Positions 26,616-34,664 of a stretch of DNA of 64,000 nt are shown one piece after another. Every line of letters starts with the position of its first letter. The stretch's first letter is position 1. The notes under the pieces were generated by a model, which saw only the letters and a list, made by a program, of their open reading frames with translations, had not been told where the DNA came from and ran no database searches. Made by a program: the position numbers and the translations under genes. The DNA is from Ravibacter sp964562455 (lineage in GTDB: Bacteria > Bacteroidota > Bacteroidia > Cytophagales > Spirosomataceae): NCBI GenBank assembly GCA_964562455.1, contig CAZLTN010000003.1, positions 1 through 64,000 of the forward strand, read 5' to 3'.

Positions 26616-27725
26616 ATGAGCCAGCAAGAGAAGGTTAAATTCTCCCCGGAAACGAAAAGTCATTTTTATACTACCTTAAAAAAACGGGTAGACGCTTATT
26701 TCGTGGAGCGGGATATTTCTCGTCATGGTGACGGAAGAATGGTATTGAAAACTTTTGTTTTCCTTTCTGCGTATATAATCCCGTTTATTCTTATTCTCAT
26801 TTATAAGCTTCCCTTGGTCTTTTCATTTCCGCTATGGCTGATTATGGGACTGGCGGTCTCGGGAATAGGGATGAATATTATGCACGACGCTAACCATGGT
26901 GCATATTCGGAAAATGCGAATGTTAATAAGTGGCTTGGGTATACGCTCTACCTGGTAGGAGTAGGTGTGAAAAACTGGAAATTCCAGCACAATGTCCTTC
27001 ATCATACTTACACAAATGTGACAGGATTGGATGAAGATATCAGGGATAGGGGAGTGGTGAAGCTATCCCCCCATTTAGTCCCTGGTCGCCCTCACCGCTG
27101 GCAGTGGCTGTATGCTTTCTTTTTCTACAGCATCCTTACACTCTACTGGGTTACGCTAAAAGACTTTTTCCAGTACCGGGGATTTATCAAGACAGGGGTT
27201 AACCGTCAGAGTGCATCCGAGAACAGGAAAATGCTGGCCGGCTTACTTTTGGTGAAGCTGTTTTATTTCGCGATATTTTTCGGGGTACCTGTATTGTTTT
27301 TCAAAATGCCGGTCCTGGAAATCCTATCGGGCTTTCTTATCATGCATGTCACTTCGGGGCTTATCCTGACTATCATATTCCAGCTCGCCCATTCGGTAGA
27401 AGGTACTGCCTATCCTTTACCCGATTCAAAGGGAATACTCAGGAGCGAGTGGGCCATTCACCAGCTGGAAACTACTGTTAATTTTTCTCCGGGCAACAAA
27501 ATCCTGACCTGGTACCTGGGAGGGCTGAATTATCAGATAGAACACCATCTTTTCCCTAAGATATGTCACGTGCATTATCCGGAAATATCTTCGATCATTA
27601 AGCAAACGGCTGAAGAGTTCGGGCTGAAATACCTTGAAAACCCTTCTTTCGCAGTAGCGTTCAGGTCGCATGTCAGAAGCCTGAAAGAATTCGGGATGCC
27701 TCATATAAATGAAGCGATAGGGTGA
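26616..27725 (+). CDS. Membrane fatty acid (acyl lipid/acyl-CoA) desaturase
   Basis: 369 residues. Three His boxes are intact: HDANH (90-94), HNVLHH (125-130) and QIEHH (307-311), which bind the di-iron centre. The Q in the third box is typical of front-end (delta-5/6-like) desaturases, but no fused cytochrome b5 domain is present. About four TM helices flank the boxes (~45-65, 72-90, ~165-185, 210-250). It inserts a double bond into membrane lipid acyl chains using O2 and an electron carrier, which adjusts membrane fluidity, for instance in the cold. Regiospecificity is not readable. It is a single-gene unit. Confidence 0.9.
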   Translation: MSQQEKVKFSPETKSHFYTTLKKRVDAYFVERDISRHGDGRMVLKTFVFLSAYIIPFILILIYKLPLVFSFPLWLIMGLAVSGIGMNIMHDANHGAYSENANVNKWLGYTLYLVGVGVKNWKFQHNVLHHTYTNVTGLDEDIRDRGVVKLSPHLVPGRPHRWQWLYAFFFYSILTLYWVTLKDFFQYRGFIKTGVNRQSASENRKMLAGLLLVKLFYFAIFFGVPVLFFKMPVLEILSGFLIMHVTSGLILTIIFQLAHSVEGTAYPLPDSKGILRSEWAIHQLETTVNFSPGNKILTWYLGGLNYQIEHHLFPKICHVHYPEISSIIKQTAEEFGLKYLENPSFAVAFRSHVRSLKEFGMPHINEAIG

Positions 27726-27830
27726 TTTGTGAAAATACCCTGTTTTCCAAATAGTTCTGAGCCTTGTACCTTGTACTGCGAAATTTCATAACGGCAGTTT
27801 AGTTGAGTTATAATAGTGTGTTCAGATCTG

Positions 27831-28898
27831 TTACCGGTTTTCGCTTCCCTCGGATTTTCCGTCTGCGATCAGCTCTTTTACTTCCTGCATTTCGCCCTGT
27901 TCCAGATTTTCAACTTCTTCTTCCTGCTCGTCTGAGTGCCTGTCGATATGAAACGTACACCCGATGGGAAAATGATCGGAACCTACAGACGGATAGATAA
28001 AAAGCCTGTCTATGAAAATATCGGGGCTATGGAACAGCAGATCAAGCGGAACTCTGAAAAACCAGTACCTGGCATGAAAAGTAGCTAAAATTCCCCTGCC
28101 GATACGGGCATCGATCAGACGGCTTGTTTTCCTGAACAATATTGATGATTTAGCCCAGGTAACGTTATTGAAATCGCCTGTGACTACGACCGGCAGCTTA
28201 TAATCCCGCACCCGCTTAGCCACGCTGAGCAGATCGCCGTCCCTTTCTTTGGAGTTTTCTTCTTCCGTCGGGCTGGGCGGCGGCGGATGCACTCCGAAAA
28301 AGACGAAGCGGTAGCCGTCGCGGGTTTCCAGATCGGCTTCTATGCTGGGCAGATCGTCGGCAACGAAATAATGGGTCTGGAGCTTTCGTACTTTAAGCTT
28401 CGTATAGAAATGCATCCCATAGGTGTTTTCCAGGGTTACCTTTTCATAGCCCGGGTAATCTCTTTCCAGCGCCCGCATGGCCCGTTCCCAGCCGCTGTTG
28501 CTTTCCATCGTCAGGAAAATATCGGGCTGCTCTTTCATGATCAGATCTGTAAAGCGATGGTAATCAGTGTTGAACTGGTATACGTTGCAGGCTATGATTT
28601 TTATTTTTTCCGAAGTTCTGCCACTGGTTTCATACTTTGTAGCTCTCCAGAACCGGGTATAGCGCATCAGGATATAGATGTGGTAGGCCATCAGCCCGGC
28701 CTGAACTGCCTGCAGCCACCATAGCCATTTCACCGTCCCTGTATAGAAAAATGCAGCAACGAATACGATGACCTGGAGGATCAAAAGCTGGATCTTCATG
28801 AACTCCGGCACGCGGAACACCCAATGCTGGTTTTGAATAAACGGCAGAGCGCTTAGCAAAATCAGTAAAACAGATAGGATCAGGACTATGGTCAGCAT
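27831..28898 (-). CDS. Membrane endonuclease/exonuclease/phosphatase (EEP) family protein
   Basis: 355 residues. Three N-terminal TM helices (~1-20, 32-52, 56-78) precede an EEP domain (~98-325). Conserved catalytic elements are the Asn of IIACNVYQFN, the Glu of TMESNSGW, VVTGDFNNV and VGSDHFPIGCTF. The C-terminal ~25 residues are strongly acidic (EQEEEVENLEQGEMQEVKEL). The family cleaves phosphodiester or phosphomonoester bonds in nucleic acids, sphingolipids or inositol phosphates; the membrane anchor argues for an envelope substrate. It has its own promoter candidate at 28945-28974. Confidence 0.85.
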   Translation of the reverse strand: MLTIVLILSVLLILLSALPFIQNQHWVFRVPEFMKIQLLILQVIVFVAAFFYTGTVKWLWWLQAVQAGLMAYHIYILMRYTRFWRATKYETSGRTSEKIKIIACNVYQFNTDYHRFTDLIMKEQPDIFLTMESNSGWERAMRALERDYPGYEKVTLENTYGMHFYTKLKVRKLQTHYFVADDLPSIEADLETRDGYRFVFFGVHPPPPSPTEEENSKERDGDLLSVAKRVRDYKLPVVVTGDFNNVTWAKSSILFRKTSRLIDARIGRGILATFHARYWFFRVPLDLLFHSPDIFIDRLFIYPSVGSDHFPIGCTFHIDRHSDEQEEEVENLEQGEMQEVKELIADGKSEGSENR

Positions 28899-28944
28899 GC
28901 TATGAGCAATTTGAATTTTCAGGGAAGCCAGGAAAGCCGGCGGT

Positions 28945-28974
28945 CAAATTTACTTGAAATTGACCAGCTGTCAA
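28945..28974 (-). promoter_or_regulatory. Bacteroidota-type promoter for the EEP gene
   Basis: On the minus strand TTG (28972-28974) and TAAATTTG (28945-28952) are separated by 19 bp, matching the TTG-N17-23-TAnnTTTG consensus of Bacteroidota primary sigma promoters. The start codon is ~45 nt downstream. The motif TAAATTTG occurs a second time at 28972-28979, 27 bp away. Confidence 0.6.
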
Positions 28975-29074
28975 ATTTAAGAAACGTCCCGGCAACAGGA
29001 GCTATGTTTACGGATATTAAGACCGGTTTACAGCTATCTCGACGTTTTCTCTAGGAAAATCCGGGATAATTAAT

Positions 29075-29082
29075 TACCTTTG
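29075..29082 (+). promoter_or_regulatory. Candidate -7 element (TAnnTTTG) with a ~140-nt leader for the helicase
   Basis: TACCTTTG matches the Bacteroidota -7 consensus, but no TTG lies at the expected distance upstream. If used, transcription would begin near 29087 and leave a ~140-nt untranslated leader before the helicase ATG. Long leaders are common for cold-inducible RNA-chaperone genes. The rest of the 329-base divergent gap (28899-29227) holds no gene. Confidence 0.4.
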
Positions 29083-29227
29083 TGAAAAATAAACGGGCTT
29101 CTGCCTTGCTACTTCTGATACAGTCTAGAGTTTTCTCTTCCTCAGTTTTGCCATTCCAGTTGCTTTTTGTGTCTAATTAAGTTATTGTAAGAATTACTCT
29201 TGCCGTACCTGCGGCATTATTAAACCA

Positions 29228-30490
29228 ATGAAATTTAACGAATTAAATATAACAGAGCCCATTTTGAGGGCTGTTGCCGAATATGGATATACGTCAATGA
29301 CGCCTATCCAGCAGAATGCTATTCCGCTGATCCTGCAGGGTGGTGATATTGTAGGGGCCGCTCAGACGGGCACCGGTAAAACGGCGGCTTTTGCGATCCC
29401 CGTGTTACAGATTCTACAGGAGCGCGGCAGCCGGCGGGGTATAAAGGCGCTTGTACTGACGCCGACACGCGAACTGGCCATCCAGGTAGCGGAAAATTTC
29501 GAAGTGTATGGCAAGTACCTGGCCCTTTCCCACACCGCTATTTTTGGCGGCGTTCCGCAGGGCAAACAGGTGCAGCAATTGAAAAAAGGGGTTGATATCC
29601 TGATAGCTACTCCCGGGCGCCTCCTGGATCTTGCCCAACAGGGCTTCGTAAGCTTGTCGCAGCTCGAAATCCTGGTGCTTGATGAAGCAGATCGTATGCT
29701 GGATATGGGTTTTATTCATGACGTAAAGAAGGTCCTGGCCAGGATTCCGGCGAAGCGGCAGACACTTTTCTTTTCTGCTACCATGCCCCAGTCTATCAGG
29801 AAGTTTGCGGATTCGATCCTCAGGAACCCGAAGGACATAACCGTAGCTCCCGTTTCTTCGACCGCTCAAACGGTGAAGCAATCGGTGTATTTTGTAGAAA
29901 AAAGCGATAAGCCAAACCTGCTGATCTCCCTGTTGAACGACAGGGGCGTAGACCGGTCGCTCGTTTTTACACGCACCAAGCACGGGGCCGATAAGCTGGT
30001 GAAGCAGCTCGGGCGGACCGGTATCGGCGCCGCGGCAATCCACGGTAATAAATCTCAGAATGCCCGGCAGAGAGCGCTGGAAGATTTCAAAAACAGCCGC
30101 ATCCGGGTCCTGATTGCTACCGACATCGCTGCCCGTGGGATCGATATCGAGGAGTTGCCTTTCGTAGTTAATTATGAGCTTCCTAACGTACCGGAGACCT
30201 ACGTGCACAGGATAGGCCGGACCGGGCGTGCAGGATCGAATGGGGTCGCTGTGTCATTCTGTGACAGTGAAGAGCGCACTGACCTTAAAAATATTCAAAA
30301 ACTGATCGGCTTCAATATGGAGGTGATCAGGTCGTACACAGGCCCTTCGGGTCATTTCAATCCAAGTAATAATCATGGCGGAAACTTTTTCAAAGAAGGA
30401 GAAACGAGAGAAAAAAGCAAAGAAAAAGCAGGACAAGGCTCAAAAAATGGAAGAGCGCAAGGTCAACAACAACAAAGGAAAAGGCCTTGA
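29228..30490 (+). CDS. DEAD-box RNA helicase, RhlE type
   Basis: 420 residues. The Q motif (MTPIQQNAIP), Walker A AQTGTGKT (45-52), PTRELA, TPGR, the DEAD box in VLDEADRMLDMGF, SAT, and HRIGRTGRAG are all intact. The core ends near residue 375; the remaining tail is Lys/Gln/Gly-rich (KEGETREKSKEKAGQGSKNG, then QQQQRKRP). It unwinds short RNA duplexes with ATP and acts in ribosome assembly, RNA decay or cold adaptation. Its last 116 nt overlap the cold-shock-domain gene in another frame, so the two products are linked at the level of translation. Confidence 0.93.
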   Translation: MKFNELNITEPILRAVAEYGYTSMTPIQQNAIPLILQGGDIVGAAQTGTGKTAAFAIPVLQILQERGSRRGIKALVLTPTRELAIQVAENFEVYGKYLALSHTAIFGGVPQGKQVQQLKKGVDILIATPGRLLDLAQQGFVSLSQLEILVLDEADRMLDMGFIHDVKKVLARIPAKRQTLFFSATMPQSIRKFADSILRNPKDITVAPVSSTAQTVKQSVYFVEKSDKPNLLISLLNDRGVDRSLVFTRTKHGADKLVKQLGRTGIGAAAIHGNKSQNARQRALEDFKNSRIRVLIATDIAARGIDIEELPFVVNYELPNVPETYVHRIGRTGRAGSNGVAVSFCDSEERTDLKNIQKLIGFNMEVIRSYTGPSGHFNPSNNHGGNFFKEGETREKSKEKAGQGSKNGRAQGQQQQRKRP

Positions 30491-30815
30491 TGAGATGATG
30501 GCCTACCTGGACGAATACGGTAACCTGACGTCTGTACCACCTCCTGCAGGCAGGCGGAGGGCAGAAGTCAACGTGCAGGATATATTGCTGGGAGCCGCTC
30601 CGGTTGAAGCCGAAGAAATAAGGCGCAAAGGAATTGTATCGTTTTTCAGCGAAAAAGGGTACGGTTTTATAACGGACGGAAAGTCGAGAGAGAAAGTTTT
30701 TGTTCATAAAAACGAGCTGTCCCAACCTGTCAGGGAAGGAGACAAGGTTACTTTCGAAATGGAGAAAACAGCGCGGGGCTACAGCGCGATCCGTGTCGAA
30801 AAAGAAAATAGCTAA
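30375..30815 (+). CDS. Cold-shock-domain protein with basic N-terminal extension
   Basis: 146 residues. Residues 1-40 are extremely Lys/Glu-rich (FSKKEKREKKAKKKQDKAQK), ~41-80 a linker, and ~84-144 a cold-shock domain with RNP1 (KGYGFI) and RNP2 (VFVHKNEL). The MAETFSKKE opening is the usual N-terminus of this Bacteroidota family, so the early start at 30375 is probably right although it lies inside the helicase gene. It should bind single-stranded nucleic acid as an RNA chaperone, and the basic tail may add ribosome or RNA affinity. Pairing with an RhlE helicase suits a cold-shock or RNA-remodelling unit. Confidence 0.88.
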   Translation: MAETFSKKEKREKKAKKKQDKAQKMEERKVNNNKGKGLDEMMAYLDEYGNLTSVPPPAGRRRAEVNVQDILLGAAPVEAEEIRRKGIVSFFSEKGYGFITDGKSREKVFVHKNELSQPVREGDKVTFEMEKTARGYSAIRVEKENS

Positions 30816-30824
30816 GTATATAAA

Positions 30825-30884
30825 CAAACAAAAAACTCCACGGGTAAGTCGTAATCAGGACTTACCCGTGGAGTTTTTTGTTTG
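30825..30884 (+). terminator. Strong intrinsic terminator, 26-bp perfect stem
   Basis: Arms 30825-30850 and 30859-30884 are exact complements (26 bp) with an 8-nt loop (GTAATCAG). The descending arm ends in GGAGTTTTTTG, giving a T tract; the ascending arm carries the matching A tract. It lies 10 nt after the cold-shock gene stop. Confidence 0.9.
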
Positions 30885-30911
30885 TTCTTCTTTAAATTTT
30901 TCCAGGATAAA

Positions 30912-30941
30912 TTGGATTTCTGATTTTTGTTTCTACATTTG
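30912..30941 (+). promoter_or_regulatory. Promoter of the blaI-M56 operon
   Basis: TTG (30912-30914), 19 bp, TACATTTG (30934-30941): a full match to the Bacteroidota TTG-N17-23-TAnnTTTG promoter. The start codon of the regulator is ~20 nt after the predicted transcription start. The -7 element is itself part of the palindromic operator. Confidence 0.75.
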
Positions 30942-30964
30942 TAGAGTGTATTCTAAAAATGTAG
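30933..30964. promoter_or_regulatory. Tandem BlaI/MecI-like operator
   Basis: CTACATTTGTAG (30933-30944) is two 5-bp half-sites CTACA/TGTAG with a 2-bp spacer, the TACA-nn-TGTA pattern bound by BlaI/MecI/CopY repressors. A degenerate second copy, CTAAAAATGTAG, sits at 30953-30964, exactly 20 bp (two helical turns) further. Binding would cover the -7 element and the transcription start, so the operon is probably autorepressed. Confidence 0.7.
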
Positions 30965-30967
30965 ATT

Positions 30968-31357
30968 ATGAGTAAACTGACCAACGCCGAAGCCCAGGTA
31001 ATGGAGTATATCTGGCAAAAGGGTAAAGTGTTCATGAAGGATTTACTGGAGTGCTTCCCGGATCCTAAGCCTGCTGTAACTACCGTGGCTACGTTGCTGA
31101 AACGTATGCAGGAAAAGCGATTCGTTTCTTATCGTGCTTTCGGAAATTCGCGTGAGTACTACCCGCTGGTTTCCAAAGAGGAATATTTCAGCAACCATGT
31201 AAATGATCTCATAAGGAACTATTTTGATGATTCGACGCTTCAGTTTGCATCTTTTTTCGCACGAAGCAATAAGCTCACAAAACAGGAGCTGCAAAGCCTG
31301 AGAAACCTGATCGACAACGAAATAGAGCGAAAAGAAGATGATCATTTACCTGGTTAA
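30968..31357 (+). CDS. BlaI/MecI/CopY-family winged-helix repressor
   Basis: 129 residues. The N-terminal winged helix (~3-75) begins LTNAEAQVMEYIWQKGKVFMKDLLECF and includes the recognition region KPAVTTVATLLKRMQEK. The C-terminal dimerisation part (~80-129) is helical. The family represses its own operon and is inactivated by proteolysis when the partner M56 membrane peptidase is triggered. The palindromic operator overlapping the promoter just upstream fits this. It overlaps the M56 gene by 20 bp, so translation is coupled. The inducer is not known; in Bacteroidota most such pairs are not linked to beta-lactamases. Confidence 0.93.
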   Translation: MSKLTNAEAQVMEYIWQKGKVFMKDLLECFPDPKPAVTTVATLLKRMQEKRFVSYRAFGNSREYYPLVSKEEYFSNHVNDLIRNYFDDSTLQFASFFARSNKLTKQELQSLRNLIDNEIERKEDDHLPG

Positions 31358-32840
31358 GGGAGTTGCCTGCTCGCTGGTGCTGTGGGCATTCCACCATTTC
31401 TTTCTTGAGAAGGAGCGGATGCATAAGTTCAATCGCCTTTACCTGCTGGCGGCCCCCGTGATTTCCTTACTGCTCCCTTTTATACCACTCCGGCGGGCCG
31501 ATGTTTCCGGCGGTCAGTTTCAGACGGAGGGCGTTGCCGGGGTTTCTTCCGAGGCGCCGTTATTCCGGGTGGTGCAGGCGACCGCTGAAGCCGCGGACTT
31601 TTCTGCCGGTACGGAGTTATGGCAATGGCTGACGGGAGCTTACCTGTTCATGGCGCTTTTTCTGCTGTTCCGGTTGCTGAACGGTGTTTTCCGGATGAAC
31701 CGCCTTATTAACGCTTCCGGGCAGCATAAGCTACCTGAAGCGACTATGGTCCTGTTGCCCGGCCAGAGTGAAATATGCACCTTTATGCACTATGTGCTTT
31801 GCAGCGAAAAGGATTACCATAAAAACCTGATTCCGGCGCCTATACTGCTTCACGAATTTGCTCACGTAAAGCAGAAACATACCTGGGATATCCTTTTCAT
31901 GGAGCTGACAGGCGCTCTCTATTGGTTCAATCCCGTCATTTTACTTTACAAAAAAGCGATAAGGCTCAATCACGAATTCCTGGCCGACCAGTATGTAACC
32001 GACCGGCAGGGCAAAGTTTCCGATTACCAGCAACTACTGCTGGATTGGCTGGCCGGCGATCCGGCGCCGCAGTTCGCAAGTGGTTTTAACTATTCTCAAA
32101 CTAAAAAACGACTGATCATGATGACGCAAACAACTCATTTGGAACGAATTGTGATAAAAGGTGCATTCCTCTCCATACTTTCCGCCGGAATGTTCTATGC
32201 CGCTTCGGACGAAATAAAGGCACAGGCAGCGCCACCTCCGCCACCGGTCGAGCTGACCCCCGTTCAGACAACGCCGCCACCTCCGCCTTTTGAGATCACG
32301 GAGCTACCTGTTATTCCGCCACCTCCGCCGCCCTCGGAACGCTGGAGCCCGGGACCAGGCCTTACAGATGAAGAACTGGCTGACTATAATGCCAGCTTCG
32401 AAAAACATAAGGTCACGAAGGTGAATGAAAAGGGAGTCGGGTATTCCGCTTTTGCTTTCCAGGATCAGGAAAAGGAAAGGCTGTGGCAAATGGTGAAAAA
32501 AATGTCTCGCGAACAATTAAGACAGACGGGATACACTATTTTAAAAATGGATGTGCCCCGGAAGAACCCTCCTTCGGAAGAGTTGTTCGAATCGTTTAAG
32601 AGGCGCGATGTGTATGGTGTCTGGCTGAATGACAAAAAGATAGATAGCTCTGTATTGGATGGCTATAAGCATTCCGACATCGCAGATTACTCGATAAGCA
32701 AGCTTTACGGAGCTGCCAAAAAGGGGAGAAGCTATACACATCAGATAAATATAGAGACCAATGCTTATTTTGACGCTAACTTCAAAAAGCGCATGGCCGA
32801 CCGGTACATAGTGTCGGAGCGTGTGAAAAAAGACAGGTAG
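31338..32840 (+). CDS. BlaR1-like M56 membrane metallopeptidase with proline-rich linker
   Basis: 500 residues. Membrane helices at ~1-18, 34-50 and 98-116, then the M56 zinc site HEFAH at 172-176, and a further TM near 270-290 (IKGAFLSILSAGMFYAAS). After that comes a periplasmic linker with three runs of 5-6 prolines (~300-340) and a C-terminal ~150-residue domain I cannot place. There is no penicillin-binding sensor domain as in true BlaR1 and no clear TonB C-terminal domain. It should cleave the BlaI-type partner, directly or indirectly, after sensing something in the periplasm. Confidence 0.88.
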   Translation: MIIYLVKGVACSLVLWAFHHFFLEKERMHKFNRLYLLAAPVISLLLPFIPLRRADVSGGQFQTEGVAGVSSEAPLFRVVQATAEAADFSAGTELWQWLTGAYLFMALFLLFRLLNGVFRMNRLINASGQHKLPEATMVLLPGQSEICTFMHYVLCSEKDYHKNLIPAPILLHEFAHVKQKHTWDILFMELTGALYWFNPVILLYKKAIRLNHEFLADQYVTDRQGKVSDYQQLLLDWLAGDPAPQFASGFNYSQTKKRLIMMTQTTHLERIVIKGAFLSILSAGMFYAASDEIKAQAAPPPPPVELTPVQTTPPPPPFEITELPVIPPPPPPSERWSPGPGLTDEELADYNASFEKHKVTKVNEKGVGYSAFAFQDQEKERLWQMVKKMSREQLRQTGYTILKMDVPRKNPPSEELFESFKRRDVYGVWLNDKKIDSSVLDGYKHSDIADYSISKLYGAAKKGRSYTHQINIETNAYFDANFKKRMADRYIVSERVKKDR

Positions 32841-32848
32841 GGTTCAGG

Positions 32849-32865
32849 GGCATTCCCGGAATGCC
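32849..32865. terminator. Small hairpin between convergent genes
   Basis: GGCATTC (32849-32855) pairs with GAATGCC (32859-32865), 3-nt loop, in the 66-bp gap between the M56 gene and the minus-strand barrel-like gene. No T tract follows, so activity is uncertain. Confidence 0.35.
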
Positions 32866-32906
32866 TGGCGGCTGATTACGGAATTGATGCAGGGAATGTA
32901 TTCTCC

Positions 32907-34088
32907 TTACTTATTCCTGTTCCATCTTATTCCGGCCGACAGGCCGACCTGGTAAGGCCTGAAAGTCAGCGAAGGATCGTTAAGGCTGAACGGACGGAAA
33001 CTGTAGTTGAACTGTGCCTCGTAGAACAGATCGATTGCCGGCGACATACGCTTGCTCTGTCCAACGAATGCCTGTCCCCACATGCCCTTGTGCCCCGGCT
33101 TCAGTGTAACCAGGTAGCCGGCTCCCGCTCCGGCATATAACCCTGTCGAAGTTAACGGCTGGATACGCCTCAGGTAAAAGCCGGCCATTCTGAAATGCTT
33201 TGTGCTCGACACTTCTTCGGTAACAGGTATTACCGTATATTGACCTGTATCGGTATATTGCACCTCCGCTTTTCCCTGGCTTTCCCGGAAGCTTAATTTC
33301 TGGGTAAATTCCTGGTAGTTCAGCCGGAGCTGCCAGTTCCTGTAGTCAATACCAAGGGCTCCCTGTAACCTCCGGTTCAGTCTGTCGCCGGGATCGGGAA
33401 AGGCCAGGTCGTTTATCGAGAGGTTTTCCTGGGGAAGTACTGTCAGCAGATATTGCGTATAGTTTGCTCCCAGCGCCGCATGTATCGATACCCGGTCCTT
33501 CAGTTTTTTTAAGGGTACATCCTCTGGCCGCGCCTCTTTCCAAGCAGCTATTCGCGGGGTAGCAGGTCCGGAAGAGAATTTTATTGCGGGTGGCTGTAAC
33601 GTCTGGTACTCCAAAGCGGATCCCGGTGCCGCCAGCCTGTTTTCCTGTGTTGCGGCAGTCAATTCAGCCAGGTTCTGATCGCGGATGTCTGCTACTGCTA
33701 TAACGGTATGTCCGGTCTGTCTATCGTTTTTTGATGCGGCCTCATAGCGCTGCATATTCTCCTGAACAGGCTGATTTACCGGTTTGGTTGCTATTACCGG
33801 TTCATCAGCCGCTGTCGCCGGGAGAAGGAGCTGTCCCGTTGTATGAGCCGGTACACCACCCGTATTTTTCTCTCGCGACAGAGACAGTTCGTTTAAAGGG
33901 AAACTGAGCATCAGCAGCATAACCGAGAGGATTCCGGGTAAATACCGCTGCGCCGTTTTCCCGGCCGTATGCTGCGTACGGGCCACCATAGTGTCGAAGA
34001 GCTCCGGCGACTCAGGCTCAAAATCCTCGAATCTATCGCGGAGAAGGCCTCTCAGCCCGTCGTCATGGGTTTTGCCGGGTGGGTTCAT
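32907..34088 (-). CDS. Membrane-anchored anti-sigma-like protein with outer-membrane-barrel-like C-terminus
   Basis: 393 residues. The N-terminus (~1-45, GLRGLLRDRFEDFEPESPELFDTM) is acidic and cytoplasmic. One TM helix (~47-65) follows, then a disordered Thr/Ala/Pro-rich stretch (~70-190), then ~200 residues of alternating beta strands (VSIHAALGANYTQYLL, LQGALGIDYRNWQLRLNYQEF, FYLRRIQPL, GLYAGAGAGYLVTL, PYQVGLSAGIRWNRNK) that look like an outer-membrane beta-barrel ending in a terminal aromatic-type strand. It overlaps the ECF sigma gene by 4 bp and is co-transcribed, so I infer a role as its anti-sigma or signal sensor. The combination of an inner-membrane anchor and a barrel-like tail is unusual. 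Confidence 0.72.
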   Translation of the reverse strand: MNPPGKTHDDGLRGLLRDRFEDFEPESPELFDTMVARTQHTAGKTAQRYLPGILSVMLLMLSFPLNELSLSREKNTGGVPAHTTGQLLLPATAADEPVIATKPVNQPVQENMQRYEAASKNDRQTGHTVIAVADIRDQNLAELTAATQENRLAAPGSALEYQTLQPPAIKFSSGPATPRIAAWKEARPEDVPLKKLKDRVSIHAALGANYTQYLLTVLPQENLSINDLAFPDPGDRLNRRLQGALGIDYRNWQLRLNYQEFTQKLSFRESQGKAEVQYTDTGQYTVIPVTEEVSSTKHFRMAGFYLRRIQPLTSTGLYAGAGAGYLVTLKPGHKGMWGQAFVGQSKRMSPAIDLFYEAQFNYSFRPFSLNDPSLTFRPYQVGLSAGIRWNRNK

Positions 34089-34660
34089 AGCGAGTGAATC
34101 CTTTTTTGAATAAGTTTTTTTATAAGAGCACTTTTCCCGCGCGAAAACTGGCTCCGCGACGTTCCCTCCGAAATGTCGAGCATCTCAGCTATTTCGGTGT
34201 GTGTGTAGCCATCAACCAGGTAGAGGTTTACCACCAATCGGTAGCCGGTCGGGAGCTCGTTGATTATTTTTACAAGTGCTTCCAGTTCCAGTTGGCCGAG
34301 GATATCCGGGAAGGTATCGTTTTCCGGTTCCCGCCCGATCTGCTCCAGGCTGCCGAGCTCTTTTCCCGGCTTGATTTCCCTGTGATAATGGTTGATAGCT
34401 GTACGGATCACGATTGACTTCACCCAGGAAGAAATGCTTTCCGGTTTTTTTAATTCTGTGATTCGATCAAAAATACGTACGAACGCATCCTGGAATATAT
34501 GTTCCGCTTCCGGCTTTGACCCTGCATATCGCAGGCAGATCCCGAACAACTTTTTCCTGAAATGGTAGTAAAGCAGATTTTGGGCACGCCGGTCTTTACG
34601 CTGGCATTTCCTCACCAGCAAAACCAGGTCTGAATTGCTGCTTAACGACTTGTTTTCCAT
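34085..34660 (-). CDS. ECF-type RNA polymerase sigma factor
   Basis: 191 residues. Region 2 (~25-95: YYHFRKKLFGICLRYAGSKPEAEHIFQDAFVRIF, the -10 binding DAFVRIF) and region 4 (~130-185: LPTGYRLVVNLYLVDGYTHTEIAEMLDISEGTSRSQFSRGKSALIKKL, with a clear helix-turn-helix) are present. It directs RNA polymerase to a dedicated regulon. It is flanked on the same strand by two lipoprotein genes 5 bp upstream and the barrel-like gene overlapping 4 bp downstream. The unit is therefore probably an envelope-stress or surface-sensing operon. Confidence 0.93.
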   Translation of the reverse strand: MENKSLSSNSDLVLLVRKCQRKDRRAQNLLYYHFRKKLFGICLRYAGSKPEAEHIFQDAFVRIFDRITELKKPESISSWVKSIVIRTAINHYHREIKPGKELGSLEQIGREPENDTFPDILGQLELEALVKIINELPTGYRLVVNLYLVDGYTHTEIAEMLDISEGTSRSQFSRGKSALIKKLIQKRIHSL

Positions 34661-34664
34661 TTTA

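Noticed and set aside
30968..32840. Beta-lactam resistance operon (blaI-blaR1)
   Set aside because: No penicillin-binding sensor domain in the M56 protein and no beta-lactamase gene adjacent.
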